Source: Fremontodendron californicum (lineage: Eukaryota; Streptophyta; Magnoliopsida; Malvales; Malvaceae). From it: a DNA stretch of 64,000 bases. The DNA is taken from positions 22,263,516 to 22,327,515 of the forward strand of contig JAULJL010000028.1 of assembly GCA_030761205.1 (NCBI GenBank). The letters run 5' to 3'. A program made the translations under genes and the position numbers. Below, piece after piece: positions 48,413 to 58,610 of this stretch; the stretch's first letter is position 1, and each line of letters opens with the position of its first letter. Under the pieces are notes generated by a model. The model was not told the DNA's origin, searched no databases, and worked only from the letters and a program-made list of their open reading frames with translations.

Positions 48413-48950
48413 TAGGGCTGAGCAAAAAAACCGAGAAAACCGAAAACCGATCCGAACCGTAGTGTTCGATTCGGTTTCGGTTCGTTTTTTTTTAATTCGG
48501 TTAAAATTCGGTTCCGTTTTAGATTCATAAGTCCAAAAACCGCAATTAACCGAACCGAACCGAATTCTATTTTTTAATTATTTTTTATTTTTATAATATA
48601 AAAATAAATATTTTATTTCTAAATTAGTGAAAAAAATTAAAAATACTATAAAAAAAAAAAGACAATTTTTAAAAATTTTAAAAACTAAGATACTTTGATT
48701 GTGGAAATAGCATGTTAGGTATAAGTAACCTATTAAAATAGCATGTAATAAAGCCCAAATTTTCAAAAGCCCAAAAAGCCCAAAAAAATATGAAAAACCG
48801 ATAACCGAACCGAATTGAACCGAGATACGATGGTTCGATTATAACCGATATTTTGACTATTGCGGTTCGGTTTCGGTTACCTATTTGGAAAAACCGAATT
48901 CCTCGATTCGGTTTGTAAAACCTGAAATAACCGATCCGAACTCACCCCTA
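48413..48950. mobile_element. hAT-like MITE rich in CGGTTCGGTT, inserted at the edge of another element
   Basis: 538 bp from TAGGGCTGAGC to the complement of TAGGGGTGAGT. Flanks tcgtgaac (48405-48412) and ttgtgaac (48951-48958) are a 7/8 duplication. The ends are packed with ccgaaccg / cggttcggtttcgg motifs. No coding content. It landed within one base of the left end of the 887-bp element that follows. Confidence 0.88.
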
Positions 48951-48957
48951 TTGTGAA

Positions 48958-49844
48958 CTATGAAGCACGAACACGCAATACGGGCACAACACGACACGGA
49001 CACAGCGACACGGTAATTTCTAAAAAAAGAGGATACGGATACGGCATGACACAGCAATAAAATATTTTTTATATACAAATATTCAATGTAAGCATAAAAT
49101 ATTAAAAATTTTCATTAATATATAATCAATAATTTTAACAAAATTATCTTGTTATTACCCAAAATATTTCATAATCAATTCAATTTTCACATTCATCTAT
49201 ATCTCTAAATTTAAATATAATAAAAATGCTGAAGTATTATTTTTAAATATAATAAAAAGGCTAAAGCATTTAATGTACACAATTATTGGGCTGGAACCCA
49301 ATTCAAGGAAGAGCCCAAAACAAATCTTGGTATGGGTAAACGATCTGAAATGTGGGTCAATTGCCCAAATCTGATATTTTTTTTTTCCTCTTGAAACGCT
49401 GAGTTTAGAAAATCAATTTTTTTTTTTTTTTCTGTTATTTCATCTTCATCTCTCTAAATTTCATGGTCTCTCTACCTATTTTCTTCTTCAACCAATCGAC
49501 AGTTATTAACCCAGAAACCTACGAAGCGTCGCCGCCGTCAGTCGGTGCCAAAAAACAAGAAAAAAACCCTCCTCAGATTCCTCTCAACCTCCTTAACACA
49601 TCCACTGGATTTGATTTTCAAAAATCTTCATCAAAAAGCGTGGATCTAGGTTTCAAACCGAGACCTTCCGGCACCTTTTTTCGATGTTTTCAGCCACCAA
49701 AATTCCGTGTCCACGCGTGTCTTGACCGTGTCGAACCGTGTCCAATTTGATTTTTGCCGTGTCCCGTACGTATTTTGCCGTGTCGGCGGCGTGTCCGTGT
49801 CGGACACCAGTACGAGGGGATTTCTCCGTGTCCGTGCTTCATAG
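48958..49844. mobile_element. 887-bp element with CTATG ends
   Basis: Left end CTATGAAGCACGAACACG, right end CGTGTCCGTGCTTCATAG. The perfect 8-bp duplication ctcgtgaa is at 48404-48411 (now on the far side of the inserted MITE) and 49845-49852. Subterminal zones repeat acacgacacgg / ccgtgtcgg. Positions about 49430-49660 are C-rich and exon-like on the plus strand (ATGGTCTCTCTACC onward), possibly a remnant of a transposase leader or a captured piece. The CTATG start and 8-bp duplication match the small CTATG MITE family. Confidence 0.85.
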
Positions 49845-49852
49845 CTCGTGAA

Positions 49853-50531
49853 AATAAAAAAAATCGAATAAAAAAAATCGAAAAAGATTAAAAAGAAGAA
49901 GAAAGAATTCGAATTTTTTTTTTTCTTACTAATCAAATTTATTTTGCAGCAACTTTACATGTGACGACGAAGTAAAGCAGATTTAAAGATAAAAGAGATG
50001 AAACAGCTTCATATGATGGTTTCCCAGTTGCTGATGTACCTGAGTGTAGGCAATCGGTTCGGTTGGGTGATATAAACAAAAGCAACTTGTATCAGAGAAT
50101 AGAACACACATTTCCTATGATGCATAAATATGACCGATAAAATATTGAAACTTAGCTTCCATATAAGTTTCTTTTCTTTTTTTCAAACACTGAATCATAT
50201 TCCAAATAAAGCTACTACAAAGAAAATGGAAAGTCGGGTTTGAATGAAAATGAGGGTTGCAGGAATCGAATGCTGTATTGGAATGTAACCTTGGTGGTTT
50301 ATGCTGACACAAAACAGCCAGTTGAGGACAACTGAATCCCAGGGAAGGAAATCTACAGAAGAATTCAAGTTAAAGTTCACTAAGAATGCAATTTCTGGAT
50401 GGAATGGAGCAACTGTTGCTGGTTTTCTTTTTCATTTTAGCTTTAATTTTTAGGATTCTCTGAATGTGACATTAGTAGTATAATTGCTGTTGTCTTTACT
50501 CTTTAGTAGTTAACATAAGATTCTTCTGCAG
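49853..50531. other. Intergenic DNA
   Basis: No gene or clear repeat. Short open frames on the minus strand (50115-50380) have no recognisable family. Confidence 0.4.
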
Positions 50532-50820
50532 TTCAAGGAAGGATACTACAGCCATTTTTTGTTCACTTAGGAACCGTATGAGATGAAAGTCTCATGCACG
50601 GTTTTGATGGGAGAAAAAAATAGTTTCACTCGAATTTTCGATATTCGTTTTTATTTTTCATCAAATGAATGGTATTTTCTTTTGAAAATTCTAATTATTC
50701 TTAACATATATTGAGAAATCTCATTGCTATTTACTCAAACAAACATGAAATGTATGCTCGCAAATTCTACCATTGCTCAAATTGGATAAATAGTTATTGG
50801 AATATTTGTTGGAAACTTAG
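50532..50820 (+). pseudogene. ndhB: Plastid DNA insertion (NUPT): ndhB intron end and exon 2
   Basis: 50571-50604 is a group II intron domain V hairpin (gaaccgtatg, loop gaaa, catgcacggttt). It is followed by TRIFDIRFYFSSNEWYFLLK and, after frame damage, GNLIAI, QTNMKCMLANSTIAQIG, IVIGIFVGN. This order is that of the chloroplast ndhB gene, whose product is a membrane subunit of the thylakoid NDH complex. Between the hairpin and the coding part a stretch including the exon start is deleted. Stops (tga after NIY, tag twice) and several frameshifts make it dead. It is clearly diverged from plastid sequence, so the transfer is old. Confidence 0.88.
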
Positions 50821-51591
50821 AATCTCAATTGACATTGCTTAATTGCAATTATTAAGCATCACAATGTTTCATTTTGTAGCATTGGATTTGCTTACAGTTA
50901 GAAATTGTATAATTATTGAAAGGATCATGACAAAACCAAACTAATAAAACAATCTATTACTCAAATTCTCAAAACATGTCGGATCAAGATTCAAGGCTTA
51001 GGACTGGGAAAAAAACCTGCCTTTTAAGCCTCAGGTTCATGTTTCATCTGGCCTTAAAAACCATCCCAGAAAGAGGATATAAAACCATGACTGACTCCAT
51101 GAGCTAAAGAATAAAAAAAAGTGCAAAACCTCAAATGCTTTTCATCATTGGAATGGCTAAAGGTATAAGACCAACAAGCTGGAAATAAATGAGCCATGTG
51201 CAAATTTGACCAATGTAATCGAATTCCAAGGCTTTTAGAGTTAAAAGTGCTCTGTTCACTTTACTACTTTATTTGATTCGCTTCCTCCAAAAAGTTTCAG
51301 GACTCAATCCAGAAATTAATTATTCATGATCCAATATGTTTAACTCAATCGTTATTCAGGAATCAGACAAATTAGAAATGACAAATATTTACCCAGAAAT
51401 TATGCGTAATCGTAGTATTTAATTGCATTCATTTCTACCATGTTCAAATCAGGATCGAGCAAATCCATCTTCAAATACAAACCCAATCTTAAAATAGAGA
51501 TGCGGAAAATTTAAAAACGGAAGTAAAAAACCACGCGATCTACTTAAAAAAAAAACCCCTAACCCTAGCTACATAACCACAAATTCCCTTT
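50821..51591. other. Intergenic DNA and H2B copy 2 3' end
   Basis: A/T-rich, no gene seen. The last part is probably the H2B 3' untranslated region on the minus strand. Confidence 0.5.
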
Positions 51592-52032
51592 TCAAGAAGA
51601 AGTAAACTTGGTCACGGCCTTGGTCCCTTCAGAAACGGCGTGCTTCGCAAGCTCACCAGGAAGTACAAGTCTAACAGCGGTCTGGATTTCCCTGGAAGTG
51701 ATCGTGGGCTTCTTGTTGTACCTTGCGAGCCTAGAAGATTCTTGAGCAAGCTTCTCGAAGATATCGTTGATGAAACTGTTCATAATTCCCATAGCCTTGC
51801 TTGAGATCCCGATATCTGGGTGGACTTGCTTCAGGACCTTAAAGATGTAGATCTTGTAAGTCTCCACGCTCTTCTTGGTTCTCTTCTTCTTCTTGTCTCC
51901 AGCCGCTGCGCCTTCCTTGGGAAGCTTCTTGCCGGCCTTTGGCTTCTTTTCCGCCGGCGCTTTCTCGGCTACCGTCTTCTTCTCCTCTGCGGGCTTCTTC
52001 TCCGCTGGCTTTTTCTCAGCTTTTGGTGCCAT
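51592..52032 (-). CDS. H2B: Histone H2B (copy 2)
   Basis: A complete intronless frame of 146 residues with the same layout as copy 1: Lys/Pro/Ala-rich tail, TKKSVETYKIYIFKVLKQVH fold start, and AVSEGTKAVTKFTSS end. Codon use in the fold is almost the same base for base as in copy 1 (for example gatatctgggtggacttgct in both), while flanks differ. This points to a duplication with limited later change or gene conversion in the coding part. The upstream region has a TATA box and an octamer-like site. Confidence 0.98.
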   Translation of the reverse strand: MAPKAEKKPAEKKPAEEKKTVAEKAPAEKKPKAGKKLPKEGAAAGDKKKKRTKKSVETYKIYIFKVLKQVHPDIGISSKAMGIMNSFINDIFEKLAQESSRLARYNKKPTITSREIQTAVRLVLPGELAKHAVSEGTKAVTKFTSS

Positions 52033-52142
52033 TTTTTTTCAGAAGGTTAGAGACTGTTTGGGTTCTGAGAAAAGAAAGAGAATGAGAAATGAATTCGAAG
52101 GAAATTAAGATGAGATATTTTTGATGGGAAGTTAGGTGGTCA

Positions 52143-52299
52143 TTATATAAACAGAAGTCGGAGCGGGTATTGGATTGTTTTAGTTTCACAAGGATTGATG
52201 ACGTGGTGGATTTGAACCGTTGGATAGAATTAAGTTTTGGGAGTGAATTGACGGTGGAGATGGTTTGGATATTTGGGATCTATTTTCGCGACGCGGATT
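52143..52299 (-). promoter_or_regulatory. H2B copy 2 promoter: TATA box and octamer-like site
   Basis: TATATAA on the minus strand at 52149-52143, about 112 bp before the ATG. CGCGGATT, one mismatch from the octamer, is at 52292-52299 on the plus strand, in the context gacgcggattgc. Confidence 0.65.
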
Positions 52300-53311
52300 G
52301 CTGTGTAGGCGTTGTCTTGACTCTTGCGTGGTTGGATTGCGGTTGACGAGAAGGATAAATGGACGGATGAGATTTGATTTTGATTATTTAGATTGACTGG
52401 ATGGTTGACGTGGCAAGAAAGTGAACGTTAATGACATCAGGTAGGCGCCGTTGCGCGGGAGACGGACGGCTTTCCACAACCTCCAAAATTTTCAGTTAAT
52501 GCTATTACAAAAACACCCTTAGAATACATGTTACTGTCTAATATAGATGACGGTTATGATAGACTAAAAAAATTGATTACGAAGGGCACAGTAATCATAA
52601 GATAATAACTTTTATAACAAGTTAACATCGAATCGAATATTTGAATGTAAATCTATTTAATTTATTTATTATCTGAATTCGTTTATTATTATTATTTTTT
52701 TATTGATATCTTTGCAAACATAACACTTACTATCTTTGTTATTTGAAACCTTGTCAATCAAACCCGAATACAGATATGAAACAGTGATCCATGTCTCGGG
52801 AGTCAGGACCGGGTAAGATCATATTTAAAAATAAAAATTAAAAACAGTCTGAAAATAGATTAAGATATTATAAATATTAAAATTCGAATTCAAAATTTAT
52901 TAAAAATATCAAATTTTAAAAATAACTTAATAAATTAATTGAATTAATCTAATAGAATCATATCTATTGCAGTTGTTTTGGATAAATTACTGTTAGGGGA
53001 ATAAATTTCATAGCAGGTATAAAAAGGCACATTTCATCACCAGTTCTCAAAGACAAAGACATTAATTTAGAAGCAATAGCTAACATTCGAGCACTGAACC
53101 ATTTTAAACAAATATCAAAACAAGTAAATCAAAAATCACCTTCTGTCTTAAGTTAAACCACAGAAGATTAACTTGTAAAAAAGCAATATTACAAACTTTA
53201 AAAGCTAAAGTTAATTCTTCCTGCTCAAAGTCTCCAAATAACTACCTTACTCTATGAAATAAAACGAAAGTGTAAAATGCTCAAAACAAGGTAGCCAGCC
53301 ACCAACTAGCT
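52300..53311. other. Intergenic DNA
   Basis: A/T-rich after about 52500; no gene seen. The last 300 bp are probably the RPL23A 3' untranslated region on the minus strand. Confidence 0.45.
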
Positions 53312-55359
53312 TTAGATAATTCCAATTTTGTTTGCCACGTCCAAGGCGTCGTAATCAGGCGTCAACCTAACATATGCTTTCTTTGTACCATCAGGCCTGG
53401 ATCATGAGAAACATAACCATCATGATTAAAGTCCGCATAGGAAAGAGGAATAGAAGATCAAATGAATGATCATCAAGAAACCTCTGTGTTATTCCGACGC
53501 ATATTCGGACATAAGTATGAGGATATGACTCTCCAAATACATGAAAAAACTTAGAAAAAAAAATTGAATATACCCGTGTCGGACACATACCCGTATCCGA
53601 CATTCACACCTGAGTCTGAGTAACATAGAGAAACCCAATTGAAGAATACAATCATAAGCAACTATATATACTGCTGTAGAAATTTTTTTCTCTGAAGCAA
53701 GTGAGACATAAAATATGGTCCGTGGAAGAGGAATAAATAATTAGAAATCCAATAACATGCCTAACTAATGTATCATTCTTTTGCAGTTCTTCAGATGTAG
53801 CTTTATAATAACGAATGAGTAGTCCAGTCCAATGAATGTCGAATAACCTAGTGGTCTATAAAACATGTGCCGAAATTATTATATCAAATGATAGAACATC
53901 CTGAGCTATGAAATAAATGCTAAGTGGGAATATAAACTAGCTCATGGATATAATAATAGTTAACAAGCACAAATAAAATTTTACCTGATCAAGGTGTTCA
54001 CTTTCTTGGCCTGAATATCATACATCTTCTTGACGGCGTCCTTTATCTTCTTCTTGTCTGCGCGAATGTCAACAATGAAAACCAAAGTGTTGTTGTCTTC
54101 AATCTTCTTCATTGCTGACTCAGTTGTGAGGGGAAACTTGAGAATCTGATAATGATCAAGCTTGTTCCTTGGTGGAGCACTAATGCGTGGATACTTAGGG
54201 TTCCTATCCTTCTTCAAGGTCCTTGGTCTGTGGAATGTAACCTTTGTTCGGATCTTCTTGGCCTTCTTCTTAAAAGTGGCTCCAGATTTCACTGCTTTCG
54301 CAGCCTTCAAGGCCTGTGCCTTTGGATCTGCCTTCTTCTCAACTGCATAATATTCAACAATCACTATAATTAACGAATCGAAGCTATAAATACCATTGTT
54401 AGAATAGGTCGTATTCTGGAAGAAACTTAAGCCATGCAACTCCAACACCATTGCAAAAATCATATCCTACACAAATCACTTAAACAAATTCTAAGTAACC
54501 GCCGCTAGTGACTATGTTACTCGGATTCGAGTGTTAGTGTCTGACACAGGTATATGCAATTTTTTTAAAGATTTTCATGTATTTGGAGGGTCCTTGAAGA
54601 ATCATATCTCCAAATCCATGTCCGGATATTCGTCAGACACGGGTGTCGGATACAAGTGTCAAACACGGGTGTCGGATACAAGTGTCGGACACGGGTACTT
54701 CAAGAAAAATGAAGAGTCGGAGCAACTTAGGCTAGTAATATTCAATGAGGGCAGCAGTTACATGTCCATTCCAACCACATTCATAACGGAGTCGAGCAAA
54801 CTACAAATACAAACAATAAACCATAATAACCCAAAGACAAAATCCTACAATATAACAATTAAGCCAAGAATATAAACTTTAAGCTTGATACATTTAGCTT
54901 GAGAGACATCACCAAGTTCATATCACTTCCAATAAAACTAGTTAATCAAATATGCCGAAAAGTTCCAATCCAAAATTCCAAAGCTATGAAATGAAAAGTC
55001 ATGTAAAAGAACCCAAATTATTTAGTAATTGCCTATCCCCTTATAAATCCAACACCAGACAAGAGTTAAAAAAAAAAGAAACCAAAACCAGACTTAACAG
55101 TAGCAGAAATATATTAAAAGCAATACAAGAACAACAATCTCTAAACAGTAAAACTTTAAGCTCATTTTGATTTTTGATAAAGCAAAAGAGTTAAAAAGAA
55201 AACACATATTATCGTTGCATCTATGAACAACCAAACAGATATTAAATAAACAAATCAACAACTAGAACAAGCATTACAAAGGAAAAAAGAGTAGTGACAG
55301 AAAAAGTAATTCAAAATCAGTAAAAGCTAAACCCAAATCGAAATACCTTTTGGAGCCAT
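53312..55359 (-). CDS. RPL23A: Ribosomal protein L23A (uL23), cytosolic
   Basis: Minus-strand exons 55359-55347, 54342-53985 and 53396-53312 join to 456 nt, 151 residues, GT-AG sites. The 13-nt first exon gives MAPK; the second runs VEKKADPKAQALKAAKAVKS, FKKKAKKIRTKVTFHRPRTL, then the uL23 fold (YQILKFPLTTESAMKKIEDN, FIVDIRADKKKIKDAVKKMY); the third ends PDYDALDVANKIGII. uL23 sits at the exit of the ribosome tunnel and binds 25S rRNA and the signal recognition particle. The basic N-terminal extension is the eukaryote-specific import signal. Introns 1 and 2 each contain a CTATG MITE. Confidence 0.97.
53484..53628 (-). mobile_element. CTATG-family MITE in RPL23A intron 2
   Basis: 145-bp copy from ctgtgttattccgacgcata to cctgagtctgagtaacatag. 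Flanks agaaacct (53476-53483) and agaaaccc (53629-53636), 7/8. It lacks the ggtacttcaag-side block, a small internal deletion. Confidence 0.9.
54512..54730 (+). mobile_element. CTATG-family MITE in RPL23A intron 1 with internal amplification
   Basis: 219-bp copy from ctatgttactcggattcgag to gagtcggagcaacttag. Flanks gctagtga (54504-54511) and gctagtaa (54731-54738), 7/8. Near the right end the motif acgggtgtcggatacaagtgtc is repeated in tandem, so this copy is the longest in the window. Confidence 0.92.
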
Positions 55360-55499
55360 TGGTTGCGGATGCCTTAAACCCTTCTAAACCCTAAACCAAA
55401 AAAAAATAATTACAAAAAAATAAGCTTAAAAATATTTATGAAAAAAAAAAAAAAACATCGAAAGAGAAGAGGAAATGAGAAAGATACAGAGAGGAAGGG

Positions 55500-58400
55500 A
55501 GACCTGACGATGGAGAAGCGGAGGAGCCGTCTAGGGTTTGCTGGGAAGAGGTGAAGAGAAAATTAGGGGATAGGGTTTTCAAAATTACTTTAATGTCCAA
55601 TGGGCTCGAAATAAAGGGCCTACTTATCCAAAAAAAAATTCCAAATAACAGGCCTGGGTTCGTTTTATATGGGCCGCATTAGCCATATTTATTATTAATA
55701 TTTTTTCTTTTTTTCACTTGTGTTTATTTATTATTATTTTTTTTCTATCATAATTATATTTAAATTGTTATATTTAAGCATATTAGTATTTTTTTTTTCT
55801 TATAAGCGTAACAACAAAACTTCTTTATCCATTGGCTTTGAAAATTTTCTGTCTATAATCATGTATTTGAAGTGAATTCCTTCTGCTTCTAGAGCTGAAC
55901 CAAGTTGAAACAAATATATTATACTTATTAGTTATTATTCTGCCTTCGACTTTCCATCCAATGATTCTTTTTTATTTGTAGATGGTTTAATGAATCTTAG
56001 CCAATGGTCCTTGGAGATCATAACCATAAATATGACCCATCTTGGTACGTTTTGTTTCCAAGTACCTCTTGGTCCTCGGAGATATCTCAATGATACATGT
56101 GAACAATGTTTTTGTTAAGCCCGTTAGGTCTAGAGATCAAGTGATCTGGTTCGACAATCCAAGTAAATACGGTAAGGGGACACATGGATGTTGCTCGATG
56201 CTCCAAAGTCCAGAATCTAAAGGTCAAGTCTCGTTCCATCTACTCTCTTCGGAAGTCAAGTCGAACTCTACTTACTGAAAGAAAATCGCTTATACTATTG
56301 ACCACCTAACCCCAATGAGTAGAAGACACATGACGCTCCCAAGACGTCCAAACATGTATAAATAACCCAGCAAGGAGTTGATCTCGCATATGGTGCCCTA
56401 TACACTCTGACCTCCATGGTTTCATAGTCATCTTCTCTAACTTTTTTCGGGCACTTACTGACTTAAGCATCAAAACGTACTTGGAATCAAAACTCCAACA
56501 TCCTCTAGCTTCTTTTCTCTACTTTAACAGATATTGAAATCACAAAACAAGTTGGCTCGCCACCAAAAGGACATCATCAATTTTAATCTCGTCAGCTCAA
56601 GCAAATCCCTTTAGTCATCTTGTATTCAATTGTCAATAGTGGAGAAATCACAAAAGGATAAATAAATTCTTTCTAAATGGGAAAAAGGGTGCTTAGGAGG
56701 TTTCCCCACTTCTTTCTCCCATGGCTGGATAAGTGGCTACTTTTGCCTTGAAAAAAGTTTGTCTATGGTTGTTTTTGATGTCATGTCCAAAAGACTTTAA
56801 ATTTCACCTCTGTTTTGCATTGGATCAAAACCAAAATTTTCTTTTGTAGAACATAAATTACAAACACACAAAAGTGAAGTACATTTCAAGCAAAATCAAA
56901 GACAAAAAATGCCTTGCTTTGCCTTTTGCCCGACAAAGAAATAGTGTTAGTTCTTTAAAATTTAACACCTTGAAGTATGTTAAAAAGGCATTCTTCTTTG
57001 CAATAAAAGTTAGAGATACTAAATTATTGGAACAGCAATCTAATTTCTTTGTTTTAATTTCTGTAAGGAACCGACATTGTCGTCATACACTTGTGCGGGA
57101 TGGATAGGAGTCATTAAGACCTCATTGTCATACTAGTGTTTTTTGGAGCTTGAATTGTCTGGTCAATTTTTATTTTTTTATGGGACATTAATCTATATTA
57201 TTTGAATTTAGATGCGTATCGGACACAAATATTATTGAGTATATTGAGTTAAAGTCCCACATCGAGTAATTTAGTTAAGACAAGGGGAGTTTTCATCCCA
57301 CGTCGAGTAATTTAGTTAAGACAAAGGGAGTTCTCATCCCACATCGAGTAACATAATTAAGGAAAAAAATACCCATCCCACATTGAGTAATTAGGATGAG
57401 CCAAGAGAAGTATACACTTGAGAGATGTTGTATTAGGGATCTTTGGATGGTAGTGGTGAGTTATAATATTTGTATGGAAGGTTTGTAATTTTGTTCGTGT
57501 AAAAGTTAAAAGTTATAATATTATTTATAGTGGAGTATTTTTTTATCCTTTGAGATCATAGACGTTGGTGTTCTTTTATTTTCTTTATTCTTTATATTTA
57601 ATTTTTTTATATGGATTTTATTAGACATTCTTTAAGGTTACTATATATAGTAATATTTTTATTCAATATATTGAAAATGATAAATAAAATTGTTAATTTT
57701 TACAATTAATATAATGTTATTACTATAAATAATATATTAACTAATTTTAAAAAGTACTTTAAGGATATTAGTTAATAAAACCCTTTTTATATAATTAAAA
57801 AATCATATTATATACTATTTTTAAATATGTGTAATATTTGAAAAAAGATGAAAAATACAAATAACATAAACCTCGACTGATATTGACATAAGTTAGGTTG
57901 TTTCCGGTCTTTTCAATGGTTTTGCAAACTTCAATCTTCAATCATATCTTTTCAATGGTTTTGCCAATTGAGAAAACGTACTTGAAAGTTCAAATTGACT
58001 AATCTAAATTGATATATGAAGTCAAAAGGATTCGAATTTGATATTTAAAACCTGAAAGCAGCAGACATCGGCAAAGATACTAATGAAATATTAGGCAGGC
58101 AGGATCATCTTCAATCTTCATTTATTTTGAAGCTGTACTTTCTCCATCAAACCCAAAATTGACGGCCCAGATATAATCTCACGCGAAGCCCTTTTCGCGG
58201 CAGTTGACGAGGCAAACCCTTTAAACCTCTGTAGTAATCTCTCTACCACCCGACCGTAGAATCCCTAAAAAAAGCCAAAAGCTTTTTACTTTCATTGAGA
58301 AAGAGAGAGAGAGCGAGCGGCAGCTGAAACTCGCCGGCTTAAAACGGCACTAACTCTGATCTCCCCAAAGCTTAAAACGACAACTCTTTGTTTTCTCCGT

Positions 58401-58610
58401 CCCAAGTTTCCGATTCTTCCTCTTGTTTTAAACCCCCTTCCCTTCCTTCCTCCACGTGTCCCCGCGATTTTTTTTCCCTCTCGCTTTGATCCCCTTCGTA
58501 CAATTTCAGGCGATTTTCTCTTCGCCTTCTAAAGCTCTCTCTCTCTCTCTCTTGTAAACAAAAATAAGTTTTATTAAATTAAATTGTTTCGATTTAGTGC
58601 TGAATGGGCC
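55500..58610. other. Intergenic DNA with LTR-like remnant and 41-bp tandem repeat
   Basis: 55960-56510 looks like a decayed LTR: a TATA box (gtataaataaccc near 56357), then tgccctatacactctgac and ttactgacttaagcatcaaa, a phrase typical of plant gypsy LTRs. 57255-57415 is a tandem repeat. A 57655-57785 segment is related to 41020-41125. About 58280-58610 is the C/T-rich promoter and leader of the transporter gene. Confidence 0.5.
57255..57415. repeat. Four tandem units of about 41 bp
   Basis: Units start tcccacatcgagtaatt at 57255, 57296, 57337 and 57376 and continue tagttaagacaaggggag. Identity falls from left to right. The phrase tcccacatcgagtaa resembles the edge of plant LTRs, so this may be an amplified LTR remnant. 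Confidence 0.85.

Noticed and set aside
56042..56278. 78-residue open frame
   Set aside because: It lies in a decayed LTR-like segment and matches no protein pattern.
57255..57415. 41-bp tandem repeats as a CRISPR array
   Set aside because: The units are contiguous with no unique spacers, and the genome is a plant's.
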